DNA of 64,000 nt from Nocardia vermiculata NBRC 100427 (GTDB taxonomy: Bacteria > Actinomycetota > Actinomycetes > Mycobacteriales > Mycobacteriaceae): NCBI RefSeq assembly GCF_001613265.1, contig NZ_BDCA01000001.1:558001-622000 (forward strand), written 5' to 3'. Positions within the stretch are counted from its first letter, which is position 1. Each line of letters begins with the position of its first letter. This document shows, piece after piece, positions 54,039 through 63,008 of the stretch. Below the pieces are notes generated by a model, which saw nothing but the letters and a program-made list of their open reading frames with translations, was not told where the DNA came from and ran no database searches. The translations under genes were made by a program, and so were the position numbers.

Positions 54039-54950
54039 TCAGTCCGCCAGCCGGGTGAGCAGCGCCCGGGTGCGCGCACCGGCCTCGCCGCCCACGAACG
54101 GCGCGGCGACGAACTCGGTGGCGCCGGCCGCGAACACCTTCTCGATGCGGGCCGCGACCTGTTCCTCGGTGCCGATGATCGCCAGATCCGCGGGCCCCTG
54201 CGCACCTTCGCGATCCATCATCGCCCGATACGACGGCAGCGCACCGTAATGGCCGAAGGCAGCAGCCGCCTTCTCCCGGCCCTCGTCCACATCGTCGGTG
54301 ACCAACACCGGCAGGGCACAGACCACACGCGGGGCGGGACGGCCGGCTTCGGCTGCGGCCGCGTTGATGGTGGGCGCGATATGTTCGGCGACGGTGACCG
54401 GGCCCGTCATCCACAGCACGGTGCCGTCGGTGCGCCGCGCGGCCAACTGCAGCATGCGGGTGCCCATCGCCGCGACCAGCACCGGCACCCGGCCGGTCTC
54501 ACCGGCGGTCAGGCCCAGATTCGCCGACAATGTCTCACCGCTGTAGGACACCGGCTCACCGTCGAGCAGCGGTCCCAGGATCGACAGGTACTCCTTCATG
54601 TGGCGGGCCGGGCGGCCGAAATCGTAGCCGAACATATTCTCGATCACGATCTGGTGCGACAGCCCGATACCGAGGGTGAGCCGGCCGGGGCCGACGGCCA
54701 GGGCGGTGGTCAGGGCCTGCTGGGCCAACGCACCGGGATGGCGCGGATAGGTCGGCACCACAGCGGTGCCGAGTTCGATATTCGGAACCCGGCTGCCCGC
54801 CACCGCGAGTGTGGTCAATGCGTCGAGGCCGAAAATATGTGACAACCAGGCTGATTCGAAGCCCTCGTCCGCGAATTGCTGCAGTTGGTCGGTGGCGCGT
54901 GCGAGCGCTCCCGGGCCGGTCTGTTCGCTGAGCATGATGCCGATCCGCAT
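54039..54950 (-). CDS. LLM class flavin/F420-dependent oxidoreductase
   Basis: Luciferase-like TIM-barrel oxidoreductase of 303 aa, likely F420-dependent as in related actinobacterial proteins. MRIGIMLSEQTG at the start, ESAWLSHIFGLDALTTLAVAG, and GRLTLGIGLSHQIVIENMFG are family features. ATG 54950 has AGGAGG 7 nt upstream. First gene of a pair with the YjbR-family gene. The substrate cannot be named. Confidence 0.86.
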   Translation of the reverse strand: MRIGIMLSEQTGPGALARATDQLQQFADEGFESAWLSHIFGLDALTTLAVAGSRVPNIELGTAVVPTYPRHPGALAQQALTTALAVGPGRLTLGIGLSHQIVIENMFGYDFGRPARHMKEYLSILGPLLDGEPVSYSGETLSANLGLTAGETGRVPVLVAAMGTRMLQLAARRTDGTVLWMTGPVTVAEHIAPTINAAAAEAGRPAPRVVCALPVLVTDDVDEGREKAAAAFGHYGALPSYRAMMDREGAQGPADLAIIGTEEQVAARIEKVFAAGATEFVAAPFVGGEAGARTRALLTRLAD

Positions 54951-55120
54951 CGGGCCTCCTGAATACGACGGGTCCTCGAGTTCACGGTCAGAGTGAACTG
55001 TCAGAGCGACAGCTGTTCGACGATCCACACTATTCCCGATCACCGCATCCGTCGGGTTCCGGGCCGCGAAGCCGCGATGTGGCCTGCCCCCGTTTCATCC
55101 GGGGTATAGGGTTGGCGATC

Positions 55121-57457
55121 ATGGCGCGGCGTGTCACCGGGAATCTTCCCGCCGAGGTCACCAGTTTCGTCGGCCGCCGCGAGGAACTGGCCACCGCGAA
55201 GCGGATGCTGCCCGCGACGCGGGTCCTGACCCTGCTGGGTCCCGGTGGGGTGGGCAAGACGCGGTTGTCCCAGCAGGTCGGCGCGGCAGCGGCGCGGGCC
55301 TTTCCGGACGGCGTGTGGTTCGTGGAGCTGGCCGAGGTGCACGAACCGGACCTGGTCACCCTCGGTGTCGCCGAGGCGCTACAGCTGCGCGACGACACCT
55401 CCGAGCCGCAGCAGCGGCTCACCGAGTTCCTCGCCGACAAGCGGCTGCTCCTGATTCTCGACAATTGCGAACATCTGATCGGCGCCTGCGCCGATCTGGT
55501 CGCACACCTGGTCAGCGCCACCTCCGAACTCACGGTGCTGGCCACCAGCCGGGAGGTGCTCGGTGTCCCGGGCGAACAGGTGATGCCGGTTGCCCCGCTC
55601 CCGGCCGCCGACGAGGACAGCGATGCACTGCAACTTCTGGTCGAGCGGGCGCGCGCAGCCAACCCGGCCTTCACTCCCACTCCCGCCAACCGGCCGGTCC
55701 TCGCTGCGATCTGTCACCGTCTCGACGGCATTCCGCTGGCGCTGGAGCTGGCGGCGCTGCGGTTCCGGATGTTCACCCCGGAGCAGATCCGCGACCGGCT
55801 CGACGACACCCTCGGTCTGCTCAGTGCCGGACCTCGGACCGCGCCACAGCGACAGCAGACCATCGAGGGCGCCATTCGCTGGAGCCACGAACTGTGTACA
55901 CCGGCCGAACAGGCGCTGTGGCACCAGTTGTCGGTGTTCACCGGTGGCTTCGACCTCGAGGCCGCCGAGGCGGTGTGCATCGTGCCACCGGGCCCGCAGT
56001 CTCTGCTCGACGCGCTGTCCGGGCTGGTGGACAAATCGGTGGTCCGGCTACGGTACGACGAGTCCACGCCGCGCTATTCGATGCTGGAACCGATCCGCCA
56101 GTTCGGCCATGCTCGTCTCGCCGAGGCGGGCGAAGAAGTCGGAATGCGTACCCGCCACCGCGATCACTACGGCGCGATCGCCCTGCGCGGACTGCGCGCC
56201 TATGCGTCCGCCGAGGATCTGCCGTGGTTTCGCCAGCTGGATCGAGAACACGCGAATCTGCGTTCGGCACTGCAGTTCTCGATGGTCGAGGCACCACACT
56301 CGGCGCTGGTCACCGCGACCGTGCTGCGCCCGTTCTGGGAGCACTACCGATTCCTCTCCGAGGGATACCGGTGGCTCACCGACGCGTTGGCCCGCAGCAC
56401 CGAGCCGACCTGGGAACGTGCGCGAGCACTGGCGTCGGCCTCTTCGCTGGCGGCACTGCTGTCCGACCGGGAATCGGCGGTGCGGTTGCACGAGGAATGT
56501 GTCGATACCGCAACGGCTCTCGGTGCCGGGGAGCTGCTGATCGAGGCGGAGCTGGGCGCCGCGCTGATCGCGTTCACCGAATCCGATACCGAACGGGCAC
56601 TCGACCGTGCGGAGCGGGCGGCGGCGATGGCCCGGGAACACCGCCACGCCGGTGCCGAAATGGACAGCCTTGCTTTCGGTTTCATGTGTGCCACCCTGCT
56701 CGGCGTGGATCGTGCGTCCGATATCGCCCGTGATTTTCACGCGCTCACGCAGCGTCGGGGGCCACATATGCTCGGCGGCCTGGCCCTGTGGATGCTCGGC
56801 ATCGACTCCTGGCGCAACGACGATCAGGACTCCGCGGAGGACTACTTCGGCCGTGCCATCGAGGAATTCGCCTTGTTCGACCGCTGCGTGTGGCTCGCTT
56901 CCGGGTTCGACGGCATGGCCTGGTCGGCCGCGGTCCGAGGCGAGACGGACCGTGCGGCATGGCTGATGGGCGCCGCGGAAACCCTGCAACGCAACACGAT
57001 GCGGCTGGCCGATTCGATGTCCAGTGCAATCGGCGCCCAGGTGCGGGAATCGGTTCGAAAACAGCTGGGTGACAGAGCTTTCCGTGAAGCCTTGGAGGTC
57101 GGTGCGGCGATGACGCTACCCGCGGCGATCGACTACGCACTGGGCCGCACCGCAGCCACCGGCCCGGCGGCCACCGGGGCCACAGCAGCCACCAGGCCCG
57201 CTACCGCTGCTGCGTCCGCAACCTCCACCGCATCGAGATCCCCCACCTCCGCCGACCCCACCGCTCTGGCTCTGCTCACCCGGCGCGAGCGCGACGTCGC
57301 GCGCCTGGTCGCCGCCGGTCACAGCAACAAACGCATCGCCTCGGAACTGGTGATCTCGGTGCGCACCGCCGAAACTCACGTCGAGCACATCCTGACCAAA
57401 CTGGGCTTCACCTCGCGCACCCAGGTGGCGGGCTGGGCCCGCGATCACGGGCTGTGA
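55121..57457 (+). CDS. LuxR-type regulator with NB-ARC-like ATPase (778 aa)
   Basis: A large one-component regulator: Walker A GPGGVGKTRL (about 40-49), Walker B LLLILDNCEHL, GIPLALELAA sensor region, a TPR-like helical middle (370-660), an Ala/Thr/Ser linker (690-715) and a C-terminal LuxR helix-turn-helix (LTRRERDVARLVAAGHSNKRI, TAETHVEHIL). ATP binding and ligand or protein sensing by the repeats probably switch DNA binding. TAGGGT 8 nt upstream of ATG 55121 suggests leaderless transcription. Targets are unknown. Confidence 0.88.
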   Translation: MARRVTGNLPAEVTSFVGRREELATAKRMLPATRVLTLLGPGGVGKTRLSQQVGAAAARAFPDGVWFVELAEVHEPDLVTLGVAEALQLRDDTSEPQQRLTEFLADKRLLLILDNCEHLIGACADLVAHLVSATSELTVLATSREVLGVPGEQVMPVAPLPAADEDSDALQLLVERARAANPAFTPTPANRPVLAAICHRLDGIPLALELAALRFRMFTPEQIRDRLDDTLGLLSAGPRTAPQRQQTIEGAIRWSHELCTPAEQALWHQLSVFTGGFDLEAAEAVCIVPPGPQSLLDALSGLVDKSVVRLRYDESTPRYSMLEPIRQFGHARLAEAGEEVGMRTRHRDHYGAIALRGLRAYASAEDLPWFRQLDREHANLRSALQFSMVEAPHSALVTATVLRPFWEHYRFLSEGYRWLTDALARSTEPTWERARALASASSLAALLSDRESAVRLHEECVDTATALGAGELLIEAELGAALIAFTESDTERALDRAERAAAMAREHRHAGAEMDSLAFGFMCATLLGVDRASDIARDFHALTQRRGPHMLGGLALWMLGIDSWRNDDQDSAEDYFGRAIEEFALFDRCVWLASGFDGMAWSAAVRGETDRAAWLMGAAETLQRNTMRLADSMSSAIGAQVRESVRKQLGDRAFREALEVGAAMTLPAAIDYALGRTAATGPAATGATAATRPATAAASATSTASRSPTSADPTALALLTRRERDVARLVAAGHSNKRIASELVISVRTAETHVEHILTKLGFTSRTQVAGWARDHGL

Positions 57458-57499
57458 GGACCAGTTCACAGGGGTTGTGCCGCGGAGTACCGTGGAGAT

Positions 57500-57703
57500 A
57501 TGGGTATGGGAAACCGGATCACTCTGGGAGACCACCCCCAGCGCACTCCGTTCTACGGAGTGGCCATGCTCCTGGCGGTGCTCTTCATCGGGTTGTGGGT
57601 GCACAACCTGCCGAACGTCGCCCTGCAGGTCATCGTCTACATCGCCCTGTTCGCCGTGGCGGCGGTCGGCTTCGTGATGACCTTCCGCGACTACTCGCGG
57701 TAG
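57500..57703 (+). CDS. small two-helix membrane protein (67 aa)
   Basis: No recognised domain. After a short polar start (MGMGNRITLGDHPQRTPFYG) come two hydrophobic helices (VAMLLAVLFIGLWV and VALQVIVYIALFAVAAVGFVM) and a short basic C-terminus. TACCGT lies six bases before ATG 57500 (leaderless); ATG 57506 is a possible alternative with GGAG at 8 nt. Located between the LuxR-ATPase and rtcB. Confidence 0.65.
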   Translation: MGMGNRITLGDHPQRTPFYGVAMLLAVLFIGLWVHNLPNVALQVIVYIALFAVAAVGFVMTFRDYSR

Positions 57704-57798
57704 TCGTACCCGGCGCCGAGCCGGGGAAATTCAGGTGCGCCGCATTCCGGCGATCTCTACCGTGAACAGCGTTATTCGTTCACGGAAGGATCACGAAC

Positions 57799-59022
57799 AT
57801 GTTTCCCGTCGAGCTGCGCGGCTCCCAGGCGCAGACGCTCATGTGGGCCCACGAGCACGAGATCGACCAGGGCGCGCTGCAGCAGCTGCGCACCCTCTCG
57901 CAACTCGAATGGGTGTACGGCGTCCGCGTGATGCCGGATGTGCATCTCGGTAAGGGAGCCACGGTCGGATCCGTCATCGCGATGAAGGACGCAGTGGCAC
58001 CGGCCGCGGTGGGCGTGGATATCGGATGCGGGATGGAAGCGGTGAAGACGTCGCTGACCGCCTCCGACCTGCCCGACGATCTGCGTTCGCTGCGATCCCG
58101 GATCGAGGCTGCGGTGCCGGTCGGTTTCGCTGCGCACAAGGATCCGGTGAAGGTGACCCCGCTGCAGGTCCGGGTGCACGGTCAGCGCGCCGCGGGTACC
58201 ACCCTGCGCGCCGGCTGGTCACGGTTCTGGAGCCGGTTCGCCGACCTCGACCCGGCCGTGGCGCCGCGCGAGTCCAAGGCGCACAAGCAGATGGGCACGC
58301 TCGGCGGTGGGAACCACTTCATCGAGGTATGTCTCGACACCGAGCAGAACGTGTGGATTCTGCTGCATTCCGGAAGTCGCAATATCGGTAAGGAACTCGC
58401 CGATCGCCATATCTCGGTGGCCCGGTCGTTGCCGCAGAACCAGGATCTGCCCGATCGCGATCTGGCGGTATTCCTTTCCGGTACACCGGAAATGGATGCC
58501 TACCGCCGGGACCTGAGCTGGGCTCAGGAGTACGCTGCCCGCAATCGGGCGGTGATGCTGGATCTGGTGTGCGCGGCGGTACATGACGAATTCGACACGC
58601 TACCGGTGCATTTCGACTCTCCGATCTCCTGTCACCACAACTACGTGGCGGAAGAGACCATCGACGGGATGCCCATGTTGGTGACCCGCAAGGGCGCGGT
58701 CCGGGCGGCCGCGGGTGATCTGGCGTTGATTCCCGGTTCGATGGGCACCCGCTCGTATGTGGTGCGAGGGAAGGGCAACCCGGCCTCGTTCCGGTCCGCC
58801 TCGCACGGTGCCGGGCGCCGGATGAGCCGCAACGCTGCCAAGCGGCAGTACAGTGTGTCGGACCTGATCGCGCAGACCGACGGTGTGGAGTCCCGTAAGG
58901 ACGCCGGGGTGATCGACGAGATCCCGGCCGCCTACAAGGACATCGATTCCGTCATCGCCGCCCAGCAGGACCTGATCGAGGTGGTTGCCCAGCTCCGCCA
59001 GGTGCTGTGTGTGAAGGGCTGA
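57799..59022 (+). CDS. rtcB: RNA-splicing ligase RtcB
   Basis: GTP- and Mn-dependent ligase joining 2',3'-cyclic phosphate (or 3'-phosphate) to 5'-OH RNA ends, used in RNA repair. The 407-aa protein has metal ligands Asp74 and Cys77 in GVDIGCGM, GTLGGGNHF, HSGSR, SCHHNY, GSMG and the guanylylated His336 in ASHGAGR. ATG 57799 follows GGAAGGA at 9 nt. No archease or RtcA gene is adjacent. It ends ahead of a very strong hairpin. Confidence 0.94.
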   Translation: MFPVELRGSQAQTLMWAHEHEIDQGALQQLRTLSQLEWVYGVRVMPDVHLGKGATVGSVIAMKDAVAPAAVGVDIGCGMEAVKTSLTASDLPDDLRSLRSRIEAAVPVGFAAHKDPVKVTPLQVRVHGQRAAGTTLRAGWSRFWSRFADLDPAVAPRESKAHKQMGTLGGGNHFIEVCLDTEQNVWILLHSGSRNIGKELADRHISVARSLPQNQDLPDRDLAVFLSGTPEMDAYRRDLSWAQEYAARNRAVMLDLVCAAVHDEFDTLPVHFDSPISCHHNYVAEETIDGMPMLVTRKGAVRAAAGDLALIPGSMGTRSYVVRGKGNPASFRSASHGAGRRMSRNAAKRQYSVSDLIAQTDGVESRKDAGVIDEIPAAYKDIDSVIAAQQDLIEVVAQLRQVLCVKG

Positions 59023-59064
59023 GCCGGCACCGAACCGCATCGCAGCGCCCGGCCCGGGGTGGAT

Positions 59065-59105
59065 CGGCCGGTCCGGTACGTCGTCACGACGTGCCGGACC
59101 GGCCG
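59065..59105. terminator. 41-nt hairpin terminator between rtcB and the convergent membrane gene
   Basis: Two 20-nt arms at 59065-59084 and 59086-59105 are inverted copies with a single mismatch that is a G-U pair in RNA; the centre is a single C. The stem lies between the two stops and can serve both strands; it ends 4 nt from the stop at 59109. ATCTATTT follows on the plus strand. Confidence 0.8.
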
Positions 59106-59108
59106 GAT

Positions 59109-59588
59109 CTATTTCCGCAGCATTCCGGCCAGCGCGGCACCGAGCAGCATCATTCCGGAGATGAGCGCGAACCCGTCGGTGATCCAGGCATGCAGAGCCA
59201 CCTGCATCGAATCGTCCAGGAACGGGATCTCCCCGATCAGCCGCAAGGTGTCGCCGGGAAAGAGTAGATGCAGCACACCCGGGAACAGGCCCCACACCAG
59301 GCTCGCCGCGACCGTCCCCATCGGGGAGAACGCGGCCATCGCCGCCACCAGCAACAGCAGCAGCGAGCCGCCCACGATCTCCAGCGCCGCGGTCCACCGA
59401 TCCGTCACTGCCCCCACGATGACCCAGGATCGGATATCGGCGCCACCCTTGGCTGCGAACGCGATGCCGATCGGGGTCACGATCAGTCCGGCCAGGACAC
59501 CGGCGGTGGTCCGGTTGGTGAGTGCGCGACTCTGGAATTGCGCCCCGGGCGGGGCCCAGCCCGCCGGTGATTCGAACTTCTTCGCCAT
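59109..59588 (-). CDS. four-helix membrane protein (159 aa)
   Basis: Function not recognised. About four hydrophobic segments are visible (TAGVLAGLIVTPIGIAFAA, TAALEIVGGSLLLLLVAAMAAF, VAASLVWGLFPGVLHLL, GFALISGMMLLGAALAGML), with a short polar N-terminus (MAKKFESPAGWAPPG). ATG 59588 has GGGAGGA 9 nt upstream. The segment PGVLHLLFPGDTLRLIGEIP is an extracytoplasmic or amphipathic loop. Monocistronic between a terminator and a divergent hydrolase gene. Confidence 0.72.
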   Translation of the reverse strand: MAKKFESPAGWAPPGAQFQSRALTNRTTAGVLAGLIVTPIGIAFAAKGGADIRSWVIVGAVTDRWTAALEIVGGSLLLLLVAAMAAFSPMGTVAASLVWGLFPGVLHLLFPGDTLRLIGEIPFLDDSMQVALHAWITDGFALISGMMLLGAALAGMLRK

Positions 59589-59740
59589 CGCCGGTGTTCC
59601 TCCCGCACTCGCCGCGCATGCCCAGTGGACCTCATAGCCTGTTCGGTCCCATTGTCCTGCCTGGCGGCCGGATTTTCCCGAGGCGCCGGAAAAACGTTCG
59701 TGGCGTGGCGGTCCCGGACAGCCGGTGGTTAGCATCGGGT

Positions 59741-60625
59741 ATGACTGCGATCCGCCAGGCTGGCCAACCGCCCGAGATCCCCGGGGTTCGACGCAGTTTC
59801 GTCGAGGCCCGCGGGGTCCGATTCCATATCACCGAGGCCGGGGTGCCCGACGGCAGGCCGGTGCTGCTGCTGCACGGCTGGCCCCAGCACCACTACGCCT
59901 TCCGGCATCTGCTCGCAGATCCGCCGGCCGGGCTGCGGCTCATCGCTCCCGATCTGCCCGGTTACGGCTGGTCGGGTCCGCCGCCACACCATTGGGCCAA
60001 GGAGGACGTCGCCTCCGATCTGCTGGCGCTGCTGGACGAGCTCGGGCTGCACCGGGTGCTGCTCGCCGGACACGATTGGGGCGGTTTCGTCGGATTCCTG
60101 ATGGTGCTGCGCGAGCCCGGCCGCGTCGAGGGCTATCTGCCGCTCAATATCGCCCATCCGTGGCTCACCGCTCGCACCTTCGCACCGCATGCCTGGCGTT
60201 TCCTGATGTACCAGCCGCTGGTCGCCGCATTCGGTGTGCCGCTGCAGCGCTACACGCCGTTCGTCGACCGGCTGCTGCGGCTGGGCGCATCCGACCGCGC
60301 GATCGGGCCGGACGTCGCGCCGATCTACGCCGAGCGCTTTCGCACTCCGGCGGCGGCCCGTGCCGCCACCGACACCTACCGCACCTTCTGGCTGCGTGAG
60401 CTGCCCGCGGCGCGGAACCCGGAACGCCGGCGGGCGATCGTCCCGATTCGCGCACTGTTCGGTACTCGCGATGCGGCCGTTCACCACTCGCTCGCCGCCG
60501 CCGAGACCGCGCGGGCCGACGATTACACGGTCGAATACGTCGACGGATGTGGGCACTTCATTCCGGAGGAACGACCCGATCTGGTCCGGGATCGACTGCT
60601 CGCTCTGGCCGCCGAAACAGGATGA
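59741..60625 (+). CDS. alpha/beta hydrolase, epoxide hydrolase-like
   Basis: A 294-aa alpha/beta hydrolase: oxyanion motif LLLHGWPQHHY, nucleophile elbow AGHDWGGF (nucleophile Asp, as in epoxide hydrolases and haloalkane dehalogenases), a helical cap (about 140-215) and the catalytic His in VDGCGHFIPEE. The HGWPQ form favours epoxide hydrolase. Start ATG 59741. No pathway context; general detoxification is plausible but inferred. Confidence 0.84.
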   Translation: MTAIRQAGQPPEIPGVRRSFVEARGVRFHITEAGVPDGRPVLLLHGWPQHHYAFRHLLADPPAGLRLIAPDLPGYGWSGPPPHHWAKEDVASDLLALLDELGLHRVLLAGHDWGGFVGFLMVLREPGRVEGYLPLNIAHPWLTARTFAPHAWRFLMYQPLVAAFGVPLQRYTPFVDRLLRLGASDRAIGPDVAPIYAERFRTPAAARAATDTYRTFWLRELPAARNPERRRAIVPIRALFGTRDAAVHHSLAAAETARADDYTVEYVDGCGHFIPEERPDLVRDRLLALAAETG

Positions 60626-60717
60626 ATCCCCCGGTACCGCCGGCCGGCGCGGTGGGCGGGGTGCGGCTGGTGCCGATCCGGACCGGATGACGGCATCTGT
60701 CGGTCGGTTCGGGCACG

Positions 60718-62808
60718 ATGGAGCGCGTGACCACGACCGAGTTGCGCGACACCGCCGAAAGCCTGCTGCGCGAGCTGGCCGGACCCGGAGCACGGCTGCG
60801 CGAGGACCAGTGGACCGCCATCGAAGCGCTGGTGGTGCAGCGCCGCCGAGCCCTGGTGGTGCAGCGCACCGGCTGGGGTAAATCCGCGGTGTACTTCATC
60901 GCCGCACGCTTGCTGCGCGCACAGGGCCGCGGCCCGACGGTGATCGTGTCACCGCTGCTGGCGCTGATGCGTAACCAGGTCGCCACCGCCCGCCGGGCCG
61001 GAGTGGTGGCCGAGACGATCAACTCCGGCAATGTCACCGAATGGGACGATATCCATGCGCGGGTCACCTCGGGCGCGGTCGATGTCCTGCTGGTCAGCCC
61101 GGAACGGCTGAACAATCCCGACTTCCGCGATACCGTGCTGCCGAAGCTGGCCGCCGACGCCGGCCTGGTGGTCGTCGACGAGGCGCATTGCATCTCCGAC
61201 TGGGGCCACGACTTCCGTCCGGACTACCGCCGCATCCGCACTCTCATCGCGGACCTCGGCGAGGACATCCCGGTCTTGGCGACCACCGCCACCGCCAACA
61301 ACCGCGTCGTCACCGACGTGGCCGGACAGATCGGCACCGACACCCTGGTACTGCGCGGCACGCTGGACCGGGAGTCGCTGCACCTGTCGGTCGTCCGGAT
61401 TCCCGATGCGGTGCAGCGCACCACCTGGCTGAGCAACCGGCTCGCCGAACTTCCCGGTTCCGGAATCATCTACAGCCTCACCGTGGCCGCCGCCCACGAC
61501 CTGGCCGACGTGCTGTCCGACCACGGCTACCCGGTCGCCGCCTACACCGGCCGCACCGATCCGGCCGAACGGGAGGCCCTCGAACAGGCGCTGCTGGACA
61601 ACGAGGTCAAGGCGTTGGTGGCAACCTCGGCGCTGGGGATGGGATTCGACAAACCCGACCTCGGATTCGTGGTGCACGTCGGTGCGCCGTCCTCCCCCAT
61701 CGCCTACTACCAGCAGGTCGGCCGCGCCGGACGCGCCACCTCCCGCGCGGAGGTTCTGCTGCTGCCCGGGCCGGAGGATCGCCAGATCTGGAACTACTTC
61801 GCCTCGGTGGCCTTTCCACAGGAATCGGTGGTGCGCTCGGTACTCGACGCGCTCGACTCCGAGCGGCCGATGTCGACGGTGGCGCTGGAGCCGTTGGTGG
61901 AGCTGAGTCGGTCGCGGCTCGAGATGGTGCTCAAGGTGCTCGATGTGGACGGCGCGGTGCGGCGGGTGCGTGGCGGTTGGCTGTCCACCGGCATGCCGTG
62001 GTCCTACGACGCCGAGCGATACGAACGCCTCGATCGGGCGCGCGCTGCCGAACAGCAGGCGATGCTCGATTATCAGAGCACCACCGAATGCCGGATGAAC
62101 TTTCTGCGCCGTCAGCTCGACGATCCAGGGCTCACCGCCGACGCCCCCGGTTGTGGCCGCTGCGACAACTGCACCGGTCACCATGCCGACACCGCGGTCT
62201 CCGCCGACGACACCGCCGCCATCCGCACCCGTCTGGATCGCCCGGGTATCGACCTCGCCCCCCGCAAACAGTGGCCCACCGGCCTGTCCACGTTGGGAAT
62301 TCCGCTGTCGGGCAAGATATCCGACGGCCCGGAGGTGGGCCGGGTACTGGGTCGGCTCAGTGATCTGGGTTGGGGGCAGCGGCTGCGCACCCTGCTCGAC
62401 GCGCCCGACGGTCCGGCACCGGGCCATATCGTCGAGGCCTGCATCGCGGTGCTGCGGGAATGGAAGTGGACGCAGCGTCCCGGCGCGGTCATGGCCCTGC
62501 AGTCGGCCACCCACCCGAAGCTCGCCGCCGACCTCGCCGCCCGCCTCGCGCAGATCGGCCGCCTCACCGATCTCGGCATCCTGCACACTCGTCCCGACCG
62601 GCCGCCGGTGTCGGCCGCCAACTCCGCCCACCGCGTCGCCGCCCTGTTCGACTCGTGGGAAGCCCCCGACCTCACCGGCCTGGACACCCCCGTCCTGCTG
62701 GTCGACATCCACACCGATACGGGCTGGACCCTCACCCTCGCCGCCCGCACCCTCCGCCACGCGGGTGCCCCGGCGGTGCTGCCCTTCGCCCTCGCCACAC
62801 CCACCTGA
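60718..62808 (+). CDS. RecQ family DNA helicase with PRTase-like C-terminus
   Basis: ATP-dependent 3'-5' helicase of 696 aa: Walker A RTGWGKS (K55), DEAH box 154-157, QQVGRAGRA motif VI, and a zinc subdomain with C458, C479, C482 and C485. It differs from E. coli RecQ in its C-terminus (about 590-696), where VLLVDIHTDTGWTLTLAARTL resembles the PRPP loop of phosphoribosyltransferases instead of an HRDC domain. Such RecQ-PRTase fusions occur in actinobacteria. The stand-alone LigD polymerase gene downstream suggests a repair context. Confidence 0.9.
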   Translation: MERVTTTELRDTAESLLRELAGPGARLREDQWTAIEALVVQRRRALVVQRTGWGKSAVYFIAARLLRAQGRGPTVIVSPLLALMRNQVATARRAGVVAETINSGNVTEWDDIHARVTSGAVDVLLVSPERLNNPDFRDTVLPKLAADAGLVVVDEAHCISDWGHDFRPDYRRIRTLIADLGEDIPVLATTATANNRVVTDVAGQIGTDTLVLRGTLDRESLHLSVVRIPDAVQRTTWLSNRLAELPGSGIIYSLTVAAAHDLADVLSDHGYPVAAYTGRTDPAEREALEQALLDNEVKALVATSALGMGFDKPDLGFVVHVGAPSSPIAYYQQVGRAGRATSRAEVLLLPGPEDRQIWNYFASVAFPQESVVRSVLDALDSERPMSTVALEPLVELSRSRLEMVLKVLDVDGAVRRVRGGWLSTGMPWSYDAERYERLDRARAAEQQAMLDYQSTTECRMNFLRRQLDDPGLTADAPGCGRCDNCTGHHADTAVSADDTAAIRTRLDRPGIDLAPRKQWPTGLSTLGIPLSGKISDGPEVGRVLGRLSDLGWGQRLRTLLDAPDGPAPGHIVEACIAVLREWKWTQRPGAVMALQSATHPKLAADLAARLAQIGRLTDLGILHTRPDRPPVSAANSAHRVAALFDSWEAPDLTGLDTPVLLVDIHTDTGWTLTLAARTLRHAGAPAVLPFALATPT

Positions 62809-63008
62809 GCCGACCAGGTGCGCGCCTCACTCCACGCCCCCGATCGGACGCGTTCTGTCCCGGTGACCAGGCGACACGACGTCAGCTCGTGCCGCCGAGC
62901 ACCACGGTGCGCCGCCGGCGGCCGCCCACCGGTCCGGTCAGCACCGAGTGCGTCCCGGTTCTGCACAAGTCCGTCCGCGCGGTACGTCCCGCGACTATCG
63001 TCGGGCCG

